Translations under genes and position numbers: made by a program | The notes under the pieces: model-generated | Databases searched by the model: none | Seen by the model: only the letters and a program-made list of their open reading frames with translations | Told to the model about the DNA's origin: nothing | In this document: piece after piece, positions 27,776 to 36,927 of the stretch | Layout of the letters: the number at the start of each line of letters is the position of its first letter | How positions within the stretch are numbered: position 1 is the stretch's first letter | From: Candidatus Hydrogenedentota bacterium | GTDB lineage: Bacteria > Hydrogenedentota > Hydrogenedentia > Hydrogenedentales > SLHB01 | NCBI GenBank assembly: GCA_029552745.1 | Contig: JAKPDK010000160.1 | Coordinates: 1-64,000 of the forward strand | Direction of reading: 5' to 3' | DNA length: 64,000 nt

Positions 27776-29557
27776 ATGTTACGTCTTCTTAAAGTTTTTT
27801 TAGAGAAGTATTTCCAAAAATATAGCAAAATAAAGTTTTTCTTTTTGGCGGTTTTGCTTGGGCTACCTTCAGTCTGGACAGGTATGTCCGCAGATGATTA
27901 TGTGATTCGCAGCATTGTTCTGCAGAAGTCGAGTCTCGCAAAGGATGTCGGGACACCCCTCGATACGTTTGCATTCATACCCTCACCGGAACATGTGGCT
28001 CGGGGTATAGAAAAAGGTGTCTACCCCTGGTGGACGGCGCCGGACGCGCGTTTGGCATTTTGGCGCCCACTGAGCGCAGCAACCCACTGGCTCGACTTCC
28101 ATGCATTTCCCAATGCGTTCTGGCTGATGCACTTGGAGAACCTTTTGTGCTATGCCCTGCTCGGAGTCCTATGTTTGGCAGCATACAGACGGTTCATGAC
28201 TCCGGCCTGGGCAGCATCTCTCGCCGCATTTCTTTACATTTGTGACGAAGCGCATGGCATGTCCGTTGGGTGGCTGGCTGCGCGAAATGCCTTAACAGCG
28301 CCTGTATTTGCTATGGGCATGTTTCTTTGCCACGTGCAATCGCGAGAGCGAAATTCGCTCATGTGGCACCTTTCGGCTTGTTTACTTTTGGTATTGGCGC
28401 TCTTGTCAGGAGAGTCCGCCGTTTCCATTGGCGGTTACCTTTTCGCCTATGCGTGTTTTCTCGATCCAAACCGCAAACTGGTGCGTTTTTTTGCTCTTTT
28501 CCCCTACGCTGCAATCGTCGTCGTGTGGCGAATTATCTACGTTCGAATGGGTTATGCCGTAAACGGGACGGGGCTCTATATCGACCCCGGAAAGGACACC
28601 GCACACTTTTTATACGCCGTCTTACAACGCTTGCCTGCTTTGTTGTTAGGACAATTGGCAATTCCAAACTCCGGAACAGTTACAATGCTACCAGAAACAT
28701 GGGTGCCCCTCTATGTTTTGGGGGCATTAATCTTCCTCGGTTGGGTAGCCTACATGCTATTCCCATTATGGCGTACCGACCGGGTCTCCAAGTTCTTTGC
28801 TTTGGGCATGGTGCTCTCTGCTGTACCTTCATGCGCCACCCTTCCCAATGACCGGCTGCTTTTCTTCGCGGGATTCGGCGGTATGGGGTTGGTTGCAAGA
28901 TACCTTGTCTACTATTGGGAAAGAATAGAAAACCAGGAGCCGAGTGTCCACAGTCCAAGAACATCTGAGCGTTTTCTCGCAAGTATATGGACCTTCTTGC
29001 ACGGGTATGCTGCCCCCGTTTTATTGCCGGTCGCGTGTCTCATTCCTTTGTTCATGGGAAAACCGATTGAATTAGCTGCAAAAAGCTTCCCTCAAAACGG
29101 AGCAAAATCTGTGATCATAGCAAATGTCCCTGTTGATTTGATGTTAGCGTATGTGCCGATGATGCTTGAAGCAAAAGGGAGAGAATATCCCCCTAGAACA
29201 CTCCTCCTAACGGCAGGACTAACTGAAGTCGAGTTTTCGCGGGAAGACGAAAAATCCCTGATTGCCCATATCCGAGGCGGGCTGTTCCCGGCACCTTGGA
29301 CAAGAAGTTTTCGGGATATAACTCGTCCCTTTCACGAGGGCGAGAGAATCAATGTAAACGATGTTCAGGTGGAGATACTGGGTGTTAGCAACGACGGCAG
29401 ACCCGAAAGAATCAGATTTACGTTTCCTGAAAACATTGAGGATTTGCCGGCTTCATGGGTTACATGGTCGGTAAAGGGTTTCGTCCCCTTTGATTTGCCA
29501 AAAGTGGGTGACACCGTTTCTATAAAGAAATTGCCTTTGTTTTGGTGGATGAATTAG
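27776..29557 (+). CDS. Polytopic membrane protein, GT-C glycosyltransferase-like
   Basis: 593 residues. One segment lies near residues 22-40, followed by a loop with SADDYVIRSI and WWTAPDARLAFWRPLS. About nine further hydrophobic helices run to residue ~430, and a soluble domain of ~150 residues closes the protein. The acidic DD just after the first helix and the WRPLS motif resemble lipid-linked-sugar glycosyltransferases of the GT-C fold, but no family could be fixed. No clear Shine-Dalgarno sequence precedes the ATG. It lies 90 bp upstream of the iron-sulfur locus on the same strand; a functional link is unlikely. Confidence 0.7.
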   Translation: MLRLLKVFLEKYFQKYSKIKFFFLAVLLGLPSVWTGMSADDYVIRSIVLQKSSLAKDVGTPLDTFAFIPSPEHVARGIEKGVYPWWTAPDARLAFWRPLSAATHWLDFHAFPNAFWLMHLENLLCYALLGVLCLAAYRRFMTPAWAASLAAFLYICDEAHGMSVGWLAARNALTAPVFAMGMFLCHVQSRERNSLMWHLSACLLLVLALLSGESAVSIGGYLFAYACFLDPNRKLVRFFALFPYAAIVVVWRIIYVRMGYAVNGTGLYIDPGKDTAHFLYAVLQRLPALLLGQLAIPNSGTVTMLPETWVPLYVLGALIFLGWVAYMLFPLWRTDRVSKFFALGMVLSAVPSCATLPNDRLLFFAGFGGMGLVARYLVYYWERIENQEPSVHSPRTSERFLASIWTFLHGYAAPVLLPVACLIPLFMGKPIELAAKSFPQNGAKSVIIANVPVDLMLAYVPMMLEAKGREYPPRTLLLTAGLTEVEFSREDEKSLIAHIRGGLFPAPWTRSFRDITRPFHEGERINVNDVQVEILGVSNDGRPERIRFTFPENIEDLPASWVTWSVKGFVPFDLPKVGDTVSIKKLPLFWWMN

Positions 29558-29647
29558 TTGCAAATATCAAAGAGGACTTGAAAATCGTTATACTTGAGAG
29601 TCTGGTAACCATGACTCCGACAAACCCAACATAGATGGAAGGCCAAG

Positions 29648-30382
29648 ATGGGCGTTTTAGAAGTTCGAAATTTGACCTTGGTGCTGGATAACAAAAAAAT
29701 CCTTGATAATCTCTCCATTGATTTTTGGCAAGGACACGTACATGCCTTGTGCGGCCCCAATGGAGCGGGAAAATCAACTCTCGCCAATACAATCATGGGT
29801 TTATCGGGATACACAGATATTGAAGGCGACATTTTGCTGGATGGCGCGTCTATTCGGCACCTTTCGGTAGATGAACGAGCCCGTCGCGGGATCACGCTCG
29901 CATGGCAAGAACCCGCGCGCTTCGAAGGGCTTCGAGTGGCTGACTTTCTGCTGGCAGGTGCCAAGAACAAGCGCCGCTCTGTCGCTGCCGATGCACTTAA
30001 AACCGTTGGCCTCGAGCCGGATAAATATCTCAATCGGGCGGTGGATAAAACCCTGAGCGGCGGAGAAAGAAAACGCATCGAACTGGCATCCATCTTGACC
30101 ATGCAACCGCGGATCGTCTTGATGGATGAACCCGACTCGGGCATTGATGTCGAGGCGTTAGAGCAGATTTTTGCGTGTTTGAGGATCTTTAAGAGCCAGG
30201 GGACAACGGTTATCCTCATTACACACAGCGCTGCGGTTCTTCGCCAAGCCGAACATGCATTTCTTATGTGTAATGGACGTCTTATCGATAAAGGTTCGAC
30301 AAGCCGCATCTACCGGTATTTTGAGGACAAGTGTATCCCCTGTGCTCACATAAATGAACCAGTTGAGGAAGAGACAAAATGA
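29648..30382 (+). CDS. SufC-like ATPase of a two-gene SUF-like minimal (SMS) unit
   Basis: 244 residues of a SufC-type ABC ATPase without membrane domain. Walker A is CGPNGAGKSTLANTI, the signature LSGGERKRIELASIL and Walker B IVLMDEPDSGIDVEAL; the final DSGID matches the SufC family DSGLD. It differs clearly from the second SufC at 32992-33747, which has EIPGITNSYFLQ and LAILDETDSGLD. It overlaps the next gene by ATGA. SufC-type proteins power conformational change in the SufB/D scaffold during Fe-S cluster assembly. The pairing with one short SufB-like protein matches the SmsCB arrangement known mostly from anaerobes; assigning it to that group needs a tree. Confidence 0.88.
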   Translation: MGVLEVRNLTLVLDNKKILDNLSIDFWQGHVHALCGPNGAGKSTLANTIMGLSGYTDIEGDILLDGASIRHLSVDERARRGITLAWQEPARFEGLRVADFLLAGAKNKRRSVAADALKTVGLEPDKYLNRAVDKTLSGGERKRIELASILTMQPRIVLMDEPDSGIDVEALEQIFACLRIFKSQGTTVILITHSAAVLRQAEHAFLMCNGRLIDKGSTSRIYRYFEDKCIPCAHINEPVEEETK

Positions 30383-31314
30383 CCAATCAGGATATCGTGG
30401 CGGAACTCCTTCAATCCATCGGGATGCCTGTAGGACATGGGTTGCCTGAAGACGTTGCCCGTTTGCAAGTCCATGGAAACAAAGTTGTCGGAACTCACCT
30501 TCTTCCAGGTTTGCTCGCCGATGTGGAAGAACAGCCCGACGGGATCCACGCCGTGATCCGCGTGAAGAACGGCGTAAAAATCGCGAAACCCATCCACATT
30601 TGCTTTGGATTATTGCCGGAAAGAGGCATTCAACATATCCGTCTGGAAATTGTTATGGAGGAGCATGCCACGGCATCTGTTCTTGCCCACTGCACGTTTC
30701 CAAACGCCGTGGAGGTAGAACACAAAATGGATGCCGTGATTCAAATACAACCCCACGCGGTATATAGTTATCTGGAGCGCCATGTCCATGGTGACAAGGG
30801 CGGAGTGCTAGTCATCCCAAAAGCGAAAATCTCTGTCGAAGAAGGCGCACATTTCAAAACCGAATTTGAACTGATTAAAGGAAGTGCGGGCAAAATTTCC
30901 TTCGATTATGAAGCCACATGTAAAGAAAAGAGCATACTTGAAATGATCGCACGCATCAGTGGGAAAGGCGAAGACACTATCCAAATTCGGGAGACCGGGC
31001 TTCTCCAAGGTGCGCATGCCCGAGCAATTTTGAAAACGAGTATAGCCGTCCGTGACCATGCCCGAGCAGACGTCTATAACGCCCTCACCGCAGCGGGTCC
31101 CTATTCCCGGGGACATGTGGATTGTAAAGAAATAGTTCAAGGTGCCGCGGTTGCCCGCGCAACTCCAATTGTCGAAGTCAATCATCCAACGGCACATGTC
31201 ACACATGAGGCTGCGATTGGCAGCGTGGATTCCAAACAGTTAGAAACGTTGATGTCTCGGGGCCTTTCTGAAGAAGACGCCGTGGAACTCATCATTCGCG
31301 GCATGCTTAGCTAA
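30379..31314 (+). CDS. Short SufB/SufD-like scaffold of the minimal (SMS) unit
   Basis: 311 residues, against ~450-500 for SufB, because the N-terminal helical region is missing and only the beta-helix core remains. The C-terminal segment aligns by eye with SufB: SRGHVDCKEIVQG here against [13 protein letters not shown] in the SufB at 31500-32990, so the cluster-transfer cysteine (near residue 249) is kept. HVTHEAAIG (His near 276) matches the histidine region that SufD supplies. A homodimer could therefore provide both cysteine and histidine (inference). The ATGA overlap with the SufC-like gene indicates translational coupling and an SufB2C2-type complex. The 185 bp after it hold no supported gene. 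Confidence 0.88.
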   Translation: MTNQDIVAELLQSIGMPVGHGLPEDVARLQVHGNKVVGTHLLPGLLADVEEQPDGIHAVIRVKNGVKIAKPIHICFGLLPERGIQHIRLEIVMEEHATASVLAHCTFPNAVEVEHKMDAVIQIQPHAVYSYLERHVHGDKGGVLVIPKAKISVEEGAHFKTEFELIKGSAGKISFDYEATCKEKSILEMIARISGKGEDTIQIRETGLLQGAHARAILKTSIAVRDHARADVYNALTAAGPYSRGHVDCKEIVQGAAVARATPIVEVNHPTAHVTHEAAIGSVDSKQLETLMSRGLSEEDAVELIIRGMLS

Positions 31315-31499
31315 CTCCCCCTCGTTCCGCCCAACGAATGTCCGCAAAGGACGGACGCTTTTACCTCTAAGGAAATAAATGACTTATCCAATCTGTTGTG
31401 GTTATAAGAAGATGGAACTACTTGCTAAAGAGTACGAAATCTTCTCAGCCCATTCATTAAAGTAACATATAAGCTGAGCAATGGCAGGTTACAACTGAC

Positions 31500-32990
31500 A
31501 TGGCGGATTTGAAGGATCAAACAGGGTATATTGGCAGTCGGGTCGAACAGAGCACCCGGGAACTGGCTGAATTAACCGACCGCGAATACAAATATGGCTG
31601 GGTGACGCCGGTAGAACAAGATACCGTTGAACCCGGACTTAACGAAGACGTTATTCGACTTATTTCAGCCAAGAAAGAGGAGCCCTCTTGGCTGCTAGAC
31701 TGGCGACTCAAGGCTTACCGTCACTGGCTCACGATGACGGAACCCCGCTGGGCAAATGTGACCTATCCCCCCATCGACTACCAAGCCCAGCGGTATTATG
31801 CCGCGCCAAAGAAACGCCCTCAAAAACCTGGAAGTCTTGAAGAGGTGGACAAAGAACTCCTAAAGACCTTCGAGAAACTAGGCATACCCCTAGAAGAACA
31901 AAAAAGACTGGCGGGAGTTGCTGTTGACGCCGTATTTGACAGTGTCTCTGTAGCAACCACCCATCAGGATATTCTAGCCCGAAAAGGGATTATTTTCTGC
32001 TCGTTTTCGGAAGCGGTAAAAAAGCACCCTGATCTAGTCAAAGAGTTTTTAGGATCGGTAGTCCCTTACACAGACAACTTTTTCGCGGCTCTCAATTCCG
32101 CTGTATTTAGTGATGGGTCATTTTGTTACATCCCCAAAGGCGTTAAATGCCCCATGGACCTGTCGACCTATTTTCGAATTAACGCCGCAGAGACGGGGCA
32201 ATTCGAACGTACACTTATCATTGCCGATGAAGGCGCCCAGGTGAACTATTTAGAAGGTTGCACCGCACCGATTCGCGATGAAAACCAACTACATGCCGCC
32301 GTCGTCGAGCTGATTGCCCTGGAGGGTGCCCGCATCAACTACGCCACCGTGCAAAACTGGTACAGTGGAGACCAGTTTGGGAGAGGAGGTATTTATAACT
32401 TCGTCACCAAACGCGGCATATGCAAGGGGGCAGGGTCCCATATTTCTTGGACTCAGGTCGAAACCGGTAGTGCAATAACTTGGAAATACCCCGGCTGCAT
32501 TCTGCAGGGCGATGACTCCGTAGGCGAGTTTTACTCCGTAGCACTCAGCACGAAACGGCAACAAGCGGACACCGGCACCAAGATGATTCACTTGGGAAAA
32601 AATACCAGGAGCACGATCATTTCAAAAACGATATCCGCGCGTGAAGGCAATAATAGCTACCGCGGTTTGGTGCAAATCATGCCGAAAGCCTCCAACTCTC
32701 GCAATTACACGCAATGTGATTCGCTCCTTATTGGTAATAAATGTGGTGCCCATACGTTTCCATACATCGACGTGCGCAATATGACCTCGCGGGTGGAACA
32801 CGAAGCCTCTACGTCGAAGATCAGTGAAGAACAATTGTTTTATTGCAAGCAACGCGGGATTGGTCCTGAGGATGCCATTTCCTTGGTTGTAAACGGTTTT
32901 TGTAAAGAAGTCTTTGAACATTTGCCCATGGAGTTTGCTGTGGAAGCTTCAAGGCTTCTCAACGTAAGTTTGGAAGGGAGTGTCGGTTAA
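31500..32990 (+). CDS. sufB: Fe-S cluster assembly scaffold SufB
   Basis: 496 residues, full length for SufB, the scaffold on which a nascent Fe-S cluster forms in the SufBC2D complex. The core motifs are all present: [39 protein letters not shown] and ITWKYPGC. The transfer cysteine is in NYTQCDSLL (near residue 406, equivalent to E. coli Cys405), and [18 protein letters not shown] follows. The ATG at 31500 lacks a clear Shine-Dalgarno sequence but begins a typical N-terminus. One base separates its stop from the sufC ATG. Confidence 0.97.
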   Translation: MADLKDQTGYIGSRVEQSTRELAELTDREYKYGWVTPVEQDTVEPGLNEDVIRLISAKKEEPSWLLDWRLKAYRHWLTMTEPRWANVTYPPIDYQAQRYYAAPKKRPQKPGSLEEVDKELLKTFEKLGIPLEEQKRLAGVAVDAVFDSVSVATTHQDILARKGIIFCSFSEAVKKHPDLVKEFLGSVVPYTDNFFAALNSAVFSDGSFCYIPKGVKCPMDLSTYFRINAAETGQFERTLIIADEGAQVNYLEGCTAPIRDENQLHAAVVELIALEGARINYATVQNWYSGDQFGRGGIYNFVTKRGICKGAGSHISWTQVETGSAITWKYPGCILQGDDSVGEFYSVALSTKRQQADTGTKMIHLGKNTRSTIISKTISAREGNNSYRGLVQIMPKASNSRNYTQCDSLLIGNKCGAHTFPYIDVRNMTSRVEHEASTSKISEEQLFYCKQRGIGPEDAISLVVNGFCKEVFEHLPMEFAVEASRLLNVSLEGSVG

Positions 32991-32991
32991 G

Positions 32992-33747
32992 ATGTTGGAA
33001 ATTCGAAATCTCCATGCCGAGGTGGAGGGCAATGAAATACTAAAAGGAGTGGATTTGACCGTTCGCGCGGGAGAAGTTCACGCCGTCATGGGGCCTAATG
33101 GCTCCGGCAAGAGTACGCTATCTCAAGTATTGGCGGGCAATGAACAATATGAAGTGACGGAGGGCCAGGTGCGCTTTTTGGGGCGAGACTTGCTAGAACT
33201 TCCAGCGGAAGAACGGGCGCGTTTAGGATTGTTTTTGGCGTTTCAATACCCCGTAGAGATTCCAGGAATTACCAATAGCTATTTTCTTCAAGCGGCGCTC
33301 AATGAAATCCGTAAAAGCAATGGACTCGAAGAGCTCGATGCCGTAGACTTCCGTAAGTTACTCGAAGAGAAGATGGATCTGGTTGCCGTAGACCACTCTT
33401 TTGCTGAACGGCCGGTCAATGACGGCTTTTCAGGAGGGGAAAAGAAACGGAATGAGATCTTGCAGCTCGCCGTACTGGAGCCACGCCTTGCTATCCTGGA
33501 TGAAACCGACTCTGGTCTGGATATTGATGCGTTGCGCATCGTTGCTGAAGGGGTGAATCGACTCAGAACCTCCGAAAGGGCTTTCATTGTAGTGACACAT
33601 TATCAGCGTCTGCTTGAATATATTGTCCCCGACTATGTCCATGTCTTGTACAAAGGCTCTATTGTTAAATCCGGAGGCAAAGAACTCGCCCGCGAACTCG
33701 AAGCAAGAGGGTATGACTGGTTAAAAGAAAAATCTGCGGTTTCGTAA
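32992..33747 (+). CDS. sufC: Fe-S cluster assembly ATPase SufC
   Basis: About 251 residues. Walker A is GPNGSGKST, the signature FSGGEKKRNEILQLAV and Walker B LAILDETDSGLDIDAL; FQYPVEIPGITNS is the typical SufC Q-loop region. SufC is the ATPase subunit that binds SufB and SufD and has no membrane domain. I chose the ATG one base after the sufB stop. A GTG four codons upstream inside sufB is possible but too close to the GGAAGGGA site. Translational coupling to sufB is likely. Confidence 0.96.
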   Translation: MLEIRNLHAEVEGNEILKGVDLTVRAGEVHAVMGPNGSGKSTLSQVLAGNEQYEVTEGQVRFLGRDLLELPAEERARLGLFLAFQYPVEIPGITNSYFLQAALNEIRKSNGLEELDAVDFRKLLEEKMDLVAVDHSFAERPVNDGFSGGEKKRNEILQLAVLEPRLAILDETDSGLDIDALRIVAEGVNRLRTSERAFIVVTHYQRLLEYIVPDYVHVLYKGSIVKSGGKELARELEARGYDWLKEKSAVS

Positions 33748-33793
33748 CGCATAAAAAAAAAGAGATTATTCTGGGACGATTGGGAAATGTATC

Positions 33794-35134
33794 ATGCAAA
33801 GCAGTGATTTTAAGAAAGTTTTCGAGCTATTGTTAAAGGAATCTGACCTAGCAGACCACGGGCAGATTCCTAGAGAAATTGCCCTTTTCAGACAAACAAA
33901 TGCTAAACGTTTTTTTGAACTAGAACTGCCACATCGCAAAACGGAAACATGGCGTTTTACTGACATCACGCCATTGACTCGAACTAGCTTTTCTACAAGG
34001 CTCTCTGTGCACGACGATCTCATAAGTCCCCAAGATATCTCGGGATTCTTATATCAGAATGGTGACTTTACCAATTGGGTTTTTGTCAACGGCAGATGGT
34101 CTTCTCGACTGTCACAAGATACAAGTTGTTTCGGCGTGCAGGTTTCCGACCTTCACACAGCCATACAGAACTCCAACGGTATGTTTGCACGACACATCCT
34201 TAATGCAGAAAACGGAACAGAAAACGTTTTTTCTGCCCTGAATAATGCTTTGCTGCAGGATGGTGTATACATTCACGTACCCCGAGGAACAAAGAATGCT
34301 TCCATCGTTCACGTCCTTTTTGTGACGACCGACCAGGAGCATCCGTCAGCGCAACATCCTCATAATATAATAAACGTAGAAGATGGTGCAGAATTAACCT
34401 TAATTATTTCGTTCGTGCACATGGGAAAAGCGACACCGCATTTCTCCAACGTCCGAACAGATTTTCACATCGCAAATAACGCTAAAGTTACCTATGTCAA
34501 AGTGATTTCGGACAATAACGGTGGCTTCCATTTGGATTCATCTCACGTACGAATAGGTGCTTCAAGTTCTTTTGACGCATTCTCTGCTACACTCTCCGGT
34601 AAAATCGTCAGAAATGAGACACATGTCCAACTCAAAGCCGAGAATTCCACCTGCTCTTTGAACGGTTTGTACCTGGCTGCTGACGAACAGCTCGTGGACA
34701 ATTTTTGTTCTATACGACATGGTGCGCCCTCCTGCCAAAGTTGGATAGGCTACAAAGGTGTGCTTCAAGACAAAAGCCGTGGTGTCTTTTTGGGCAAAAT
34801 CCACGTTGAACGCGATGCCCAAAAAACAGATTCGAAACAACTGAACAACAACCTGTTACTGTCTGACAGAGCCTTTGTCCATACCCGCCCACAACTGGAA
34901 ATCTACGCTGATGACGTTAAATGCACGCATGGGGCAACCGTGGGGCAGCCGCCGGATGAATTGGTGTTTTATTTTCGCTCTCGAGGAATTAGCCCGGAGA
35001 CAGCCAAGGGGATACTCACCTACGGCTTCGCCAAGGAAGCCATAGACAAGGTATCATGTCCCGCTGTCCAAGAAAGACTGGAGAAGTACATCCTCGAACG
35101 TTTCCTTGGAAAAACCATGGGAAAAGAAGAATGA
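33794..35134 (+). CDS. sufD: Fe-S cluster assembly protein SufD
   Basis: 446 residues. It shares the SufB/D beta-helix core but lacks the NYTQC cysteine motif. KCTHGATVGQ carries the conserved SufD histidine (equivalent to E. coli His360), and the C-terminus YFRSRGISPETAKGILTYGFA is typical. The N-terminal TETWRFTDI motif (KTETWRFT) is a standard SufD feature. It pairs with SufB to form the cluster-building interface. Its stop overlaps the sufS ATG (ATGA at 35131-35134). Confidence 0.95.
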   Translation: MQSSDFKKVFELLLKESDLADHGQIPREIALFRQTNAKRFFELELPHRKTETWRFTDITPLTRTSFSTRLSVHDDLISPQDISGFLYQNGDFTNWVFVNGRWSSRLSQDTSCFGVQVSDLHTAIQNSNGMFARHILNAENGTENVFSALNNALLQDGVYIHVPRGTKNASIVHVLFVTTDQEHPSAQHPHNIINVEDGAELTLIISFVHMGKATPHFSNVRTDFHIANNAKVTYVKVISDNNGGFHLDSSHVRIGASSSFDAFSATLSGKIVRNETHVQLKAENSTCSLNGLYLAADEQLVDNFCSIRHGAPSCQSWIGYKGVLQDKSRGVFLGKIHVERDAQKTDSKQLNNNLLLSDRAFVHTRPQLEIYADDVKCTHGATVGQPPDELVFYFRSRGISPETAKGILTYGFAKEAIDKVSCPAVQERLEKYILERFLGKTMGKEE

Positions 35135-36399
35135 CGATCACACTCGATAGAGAGACCATAAAGCAGGACCGCGCTTTAACCACAGAAGAAGTGGAGCGAT
35201 TAAGGAATGAGTTTCCTATTCTTCGCACGAGACCCAACGGCAAACCTTTAATTTATTTCGACAATGCTGCTACGAGTCAAAAGCCCTACCGAGTTCTCTG
35301 CGCGATAGATAAGTACTACAAAAACCAAAATGCAAACGTGCATCGCGGCGTACATTTTTTAAGTGAAATAGCTACTTCAGCATATGAGTGCGCACGCAAA
35401 AAAGTGCAGCGGTTTCTCAACGCCAACCTAAGTTGTGAAATTGTTTTTACACGTGGTACCACAGAGGGCATCAATCTTGTCTCCAATTCTTACGGCAGAA
35501 AAAATGTGAAAGCCGGCGACGAAATACTCATCTCCTACATGGAACACCACTCAAATATCGTGCCTTGGCAAATGCTCTGCGAGAATACAGGGGCTGTTCT
35601 AAAGGTGCTCCCAATAAATCGTGAGGGCGAACTAATACTCGATGACCTTGAAAATTTGCTCTCGCCCCGAACAAAGATCGTAGCGATCACACATGTTTCC
35701 AATGCCCTCGGTACCATCAATCCTATTAAGAGAATCATAAGAGCGGCACATGAGCGCGGTGCTGTTGTACTGATTGATGCGGCACAATCTGCGTCGCACT
35801 TACCTATCGACGTACAAGACCTGGGTTGCGATTTTCTCGTGTGCTCGGGCCACAAAATGTATGGACCTACGGGCATAGGTGTACTCTACGGACGCGCAGA
35901 ACTTCTTGACTCGATGCCTCCTTACCAAGGCGGCGGGGACATGATTCTCTCTGTACGTTTTGACAAAACCACTTATAATACGTTACCTCACAAATTCGAG
36001 GCTGGGACACCTCACATAGCCGGGGCTATCGGCTTGGGTGCGGCGATAGAGTTTTTGAACAGCGTGGGCATGAAACGCATCGAAGCTTATGAACGGCAAT
36101 TGCTGGACTACGCTACCAACATCTTGAAGAACATCGATGGTGTTCATATTATAGGTACAGCGCGTGAGAAAGCCGGCGTGCTTTCCTTTTACATGGATTG
36201 CGCCCATCCTCACGACATTGGACAGATTTTGGACAGTTTAGGGATTGCCGTGCGCGCGGGTCACCACTGTGCCCAACCTGTGATGGAGTTCTTCGGAGTC
36301 CCCGCAACTACACGCGCCTCTTTCGCGTTGTTCAACACACGAGACGAAATTGACGCCCTAGCGGCAGGAATTCTAAAAGTAAAAGAAATCTTTGAGTAA
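35131..36399 (+). CDS. sufS: Cysteine desulfurase SufS
   Basis: 422 residues of a PLP-dependent group II cysteine desulfurase, which takes sulfur from cysteine as a persulfide. The ATG at 35131 overlaps the sufD stop; a longer frame runs back inside sufD. PLP-site motifs are EHHSNIVPW (stacking histidine region), LIDAAQSASH (aspartate) and CSGHKMYGPTG (Schiff-base lysine). The catalytic cysteine is in RAGHHCAQPVMEFF. The stop overlaps the sufU start by TAATG, so desulfurase and acceptor are translated together. Confidence 0.97.
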   Translation: MTITLDRETIKQDRALTTEEVERLRNEFPILRTRPNGKPLIYFDNAATSQKPYRVLCAIDKYYKNQNANVHRGVHFLSEIATSAYECARKKVQRFLNANLSCEIVFTRGTTEGINLVSNSYGRKNVKAGDEILISYMEHHSNIVPWQMLCENTGAVLKVLPINREGELILDDLENLLSPRTKIVAITHVSNALGTINPIKRIIRAAHERGAVVLIDAAQSASHLPIDVQDLGCDFLVCSGHKMYGPTGIGVLYGRAELLDSMPPYQGGGDMILSVRFDKTTYNTLPHKFEAGTPHIAGAIGLGAAIEFLNSVGMKRIEAYERQLLDYATNILKNIDGVHIIGTAREKAGVLSFYMDCAHPHDIGQILDSLGIAVRAGHHCAQPVMEFFGVPATTRASFALFNTRDEIDALAAGILKVKEIFE

Positions 36400-36848
36400 T
36401 GTGTAACCGTGGTTTATACGAACAAATTATTTTGGATCACAACAAGAATCCCAAGAACTTTCGTGTACTTCCTGACGCGAATAGACAAAGCGAGGGCTAC
36501 AATCCCCTTTGCGGCGATCATTACACCGTCTATCTTAAATTAGAAAACGATCAAATCACAGATATTAGCTTTAACGGTGTCGGATGCGCTATATCGAAAG
36601 CGTCCGCTTCGGTCATGACACAACTCCTCAAAGGAAAAACAAAAAAAGAAGCGGAAGACCTTTTCGCCAAATTTCACCAAATGGTGACTTCTGACCCAGA
36701 TAAACCCGTGAATGAGCAAGAACTGGGCAAGCTGTATGCGTTTGCCGGCGTCCGCGAATTTCCCGTAAGAATCAAGTGCGCCACGCTGGCTTGGCACGCC
36801 ATGTTAGCCGCTCTGGACGGCAAAAACACACCTATCACTACAGAGTAA
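36399..36848 (+). CDS. sufU: SufU zinc-dependent sulfur acceptor
   Basis: 149 residues. The IscU-like fold carries three zinc-ligand cysteines and one aspartate, in NPLCGD, VGCAISKASAS and RIKCATLAWHA. The ~20-residue insertion between the second and third motifs separates SufU from true IscU scaffolds, as in Firmicutes. SufU receives sulfur from SufS and passes it to SufBCD, replacing SufE. It is the last gene of the operon. I see no clear terminator before the next gene, which begins 79 bp downstream. Confidence 0.95.
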   Translation: MCNRGLYEQIILDHNKNPKNFRVLPDANRQSEGYNPLCGDHYTVYLKLENDQITDISFNGVGCAISKASASVMTQLLKGKTKKEAEDLFAKFHQMVTSDPDKPVNEQELGKLYAFAGVREFPVRIKCATLAWHAMLAALDGKNTPITTE

Positions 36849-36927
36849 TCTCCGCTATTCCTAAGTTTACTCTACCCACCTCCAGCATTTATCCTAGTCT
36901 CGCTAATTATGAGTTCAGGAGTTTACG

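Noticed and set aside
29554-30309. Minus-strand 251-residue open frame opposite the SufC-like gene.
   Set aside because: Low-complexity Ser/Arg/Ala-rich antisense product of a clear ABC ATPase gene.
30379-31314. Short SufB-like protein as a broken sufB pseudogene.
   Set aside because: The frame is intact, coupled to its own SufC-like gene, and keeps the cysteine and histidine motifs, so a functional minimal scaffold is more likely.
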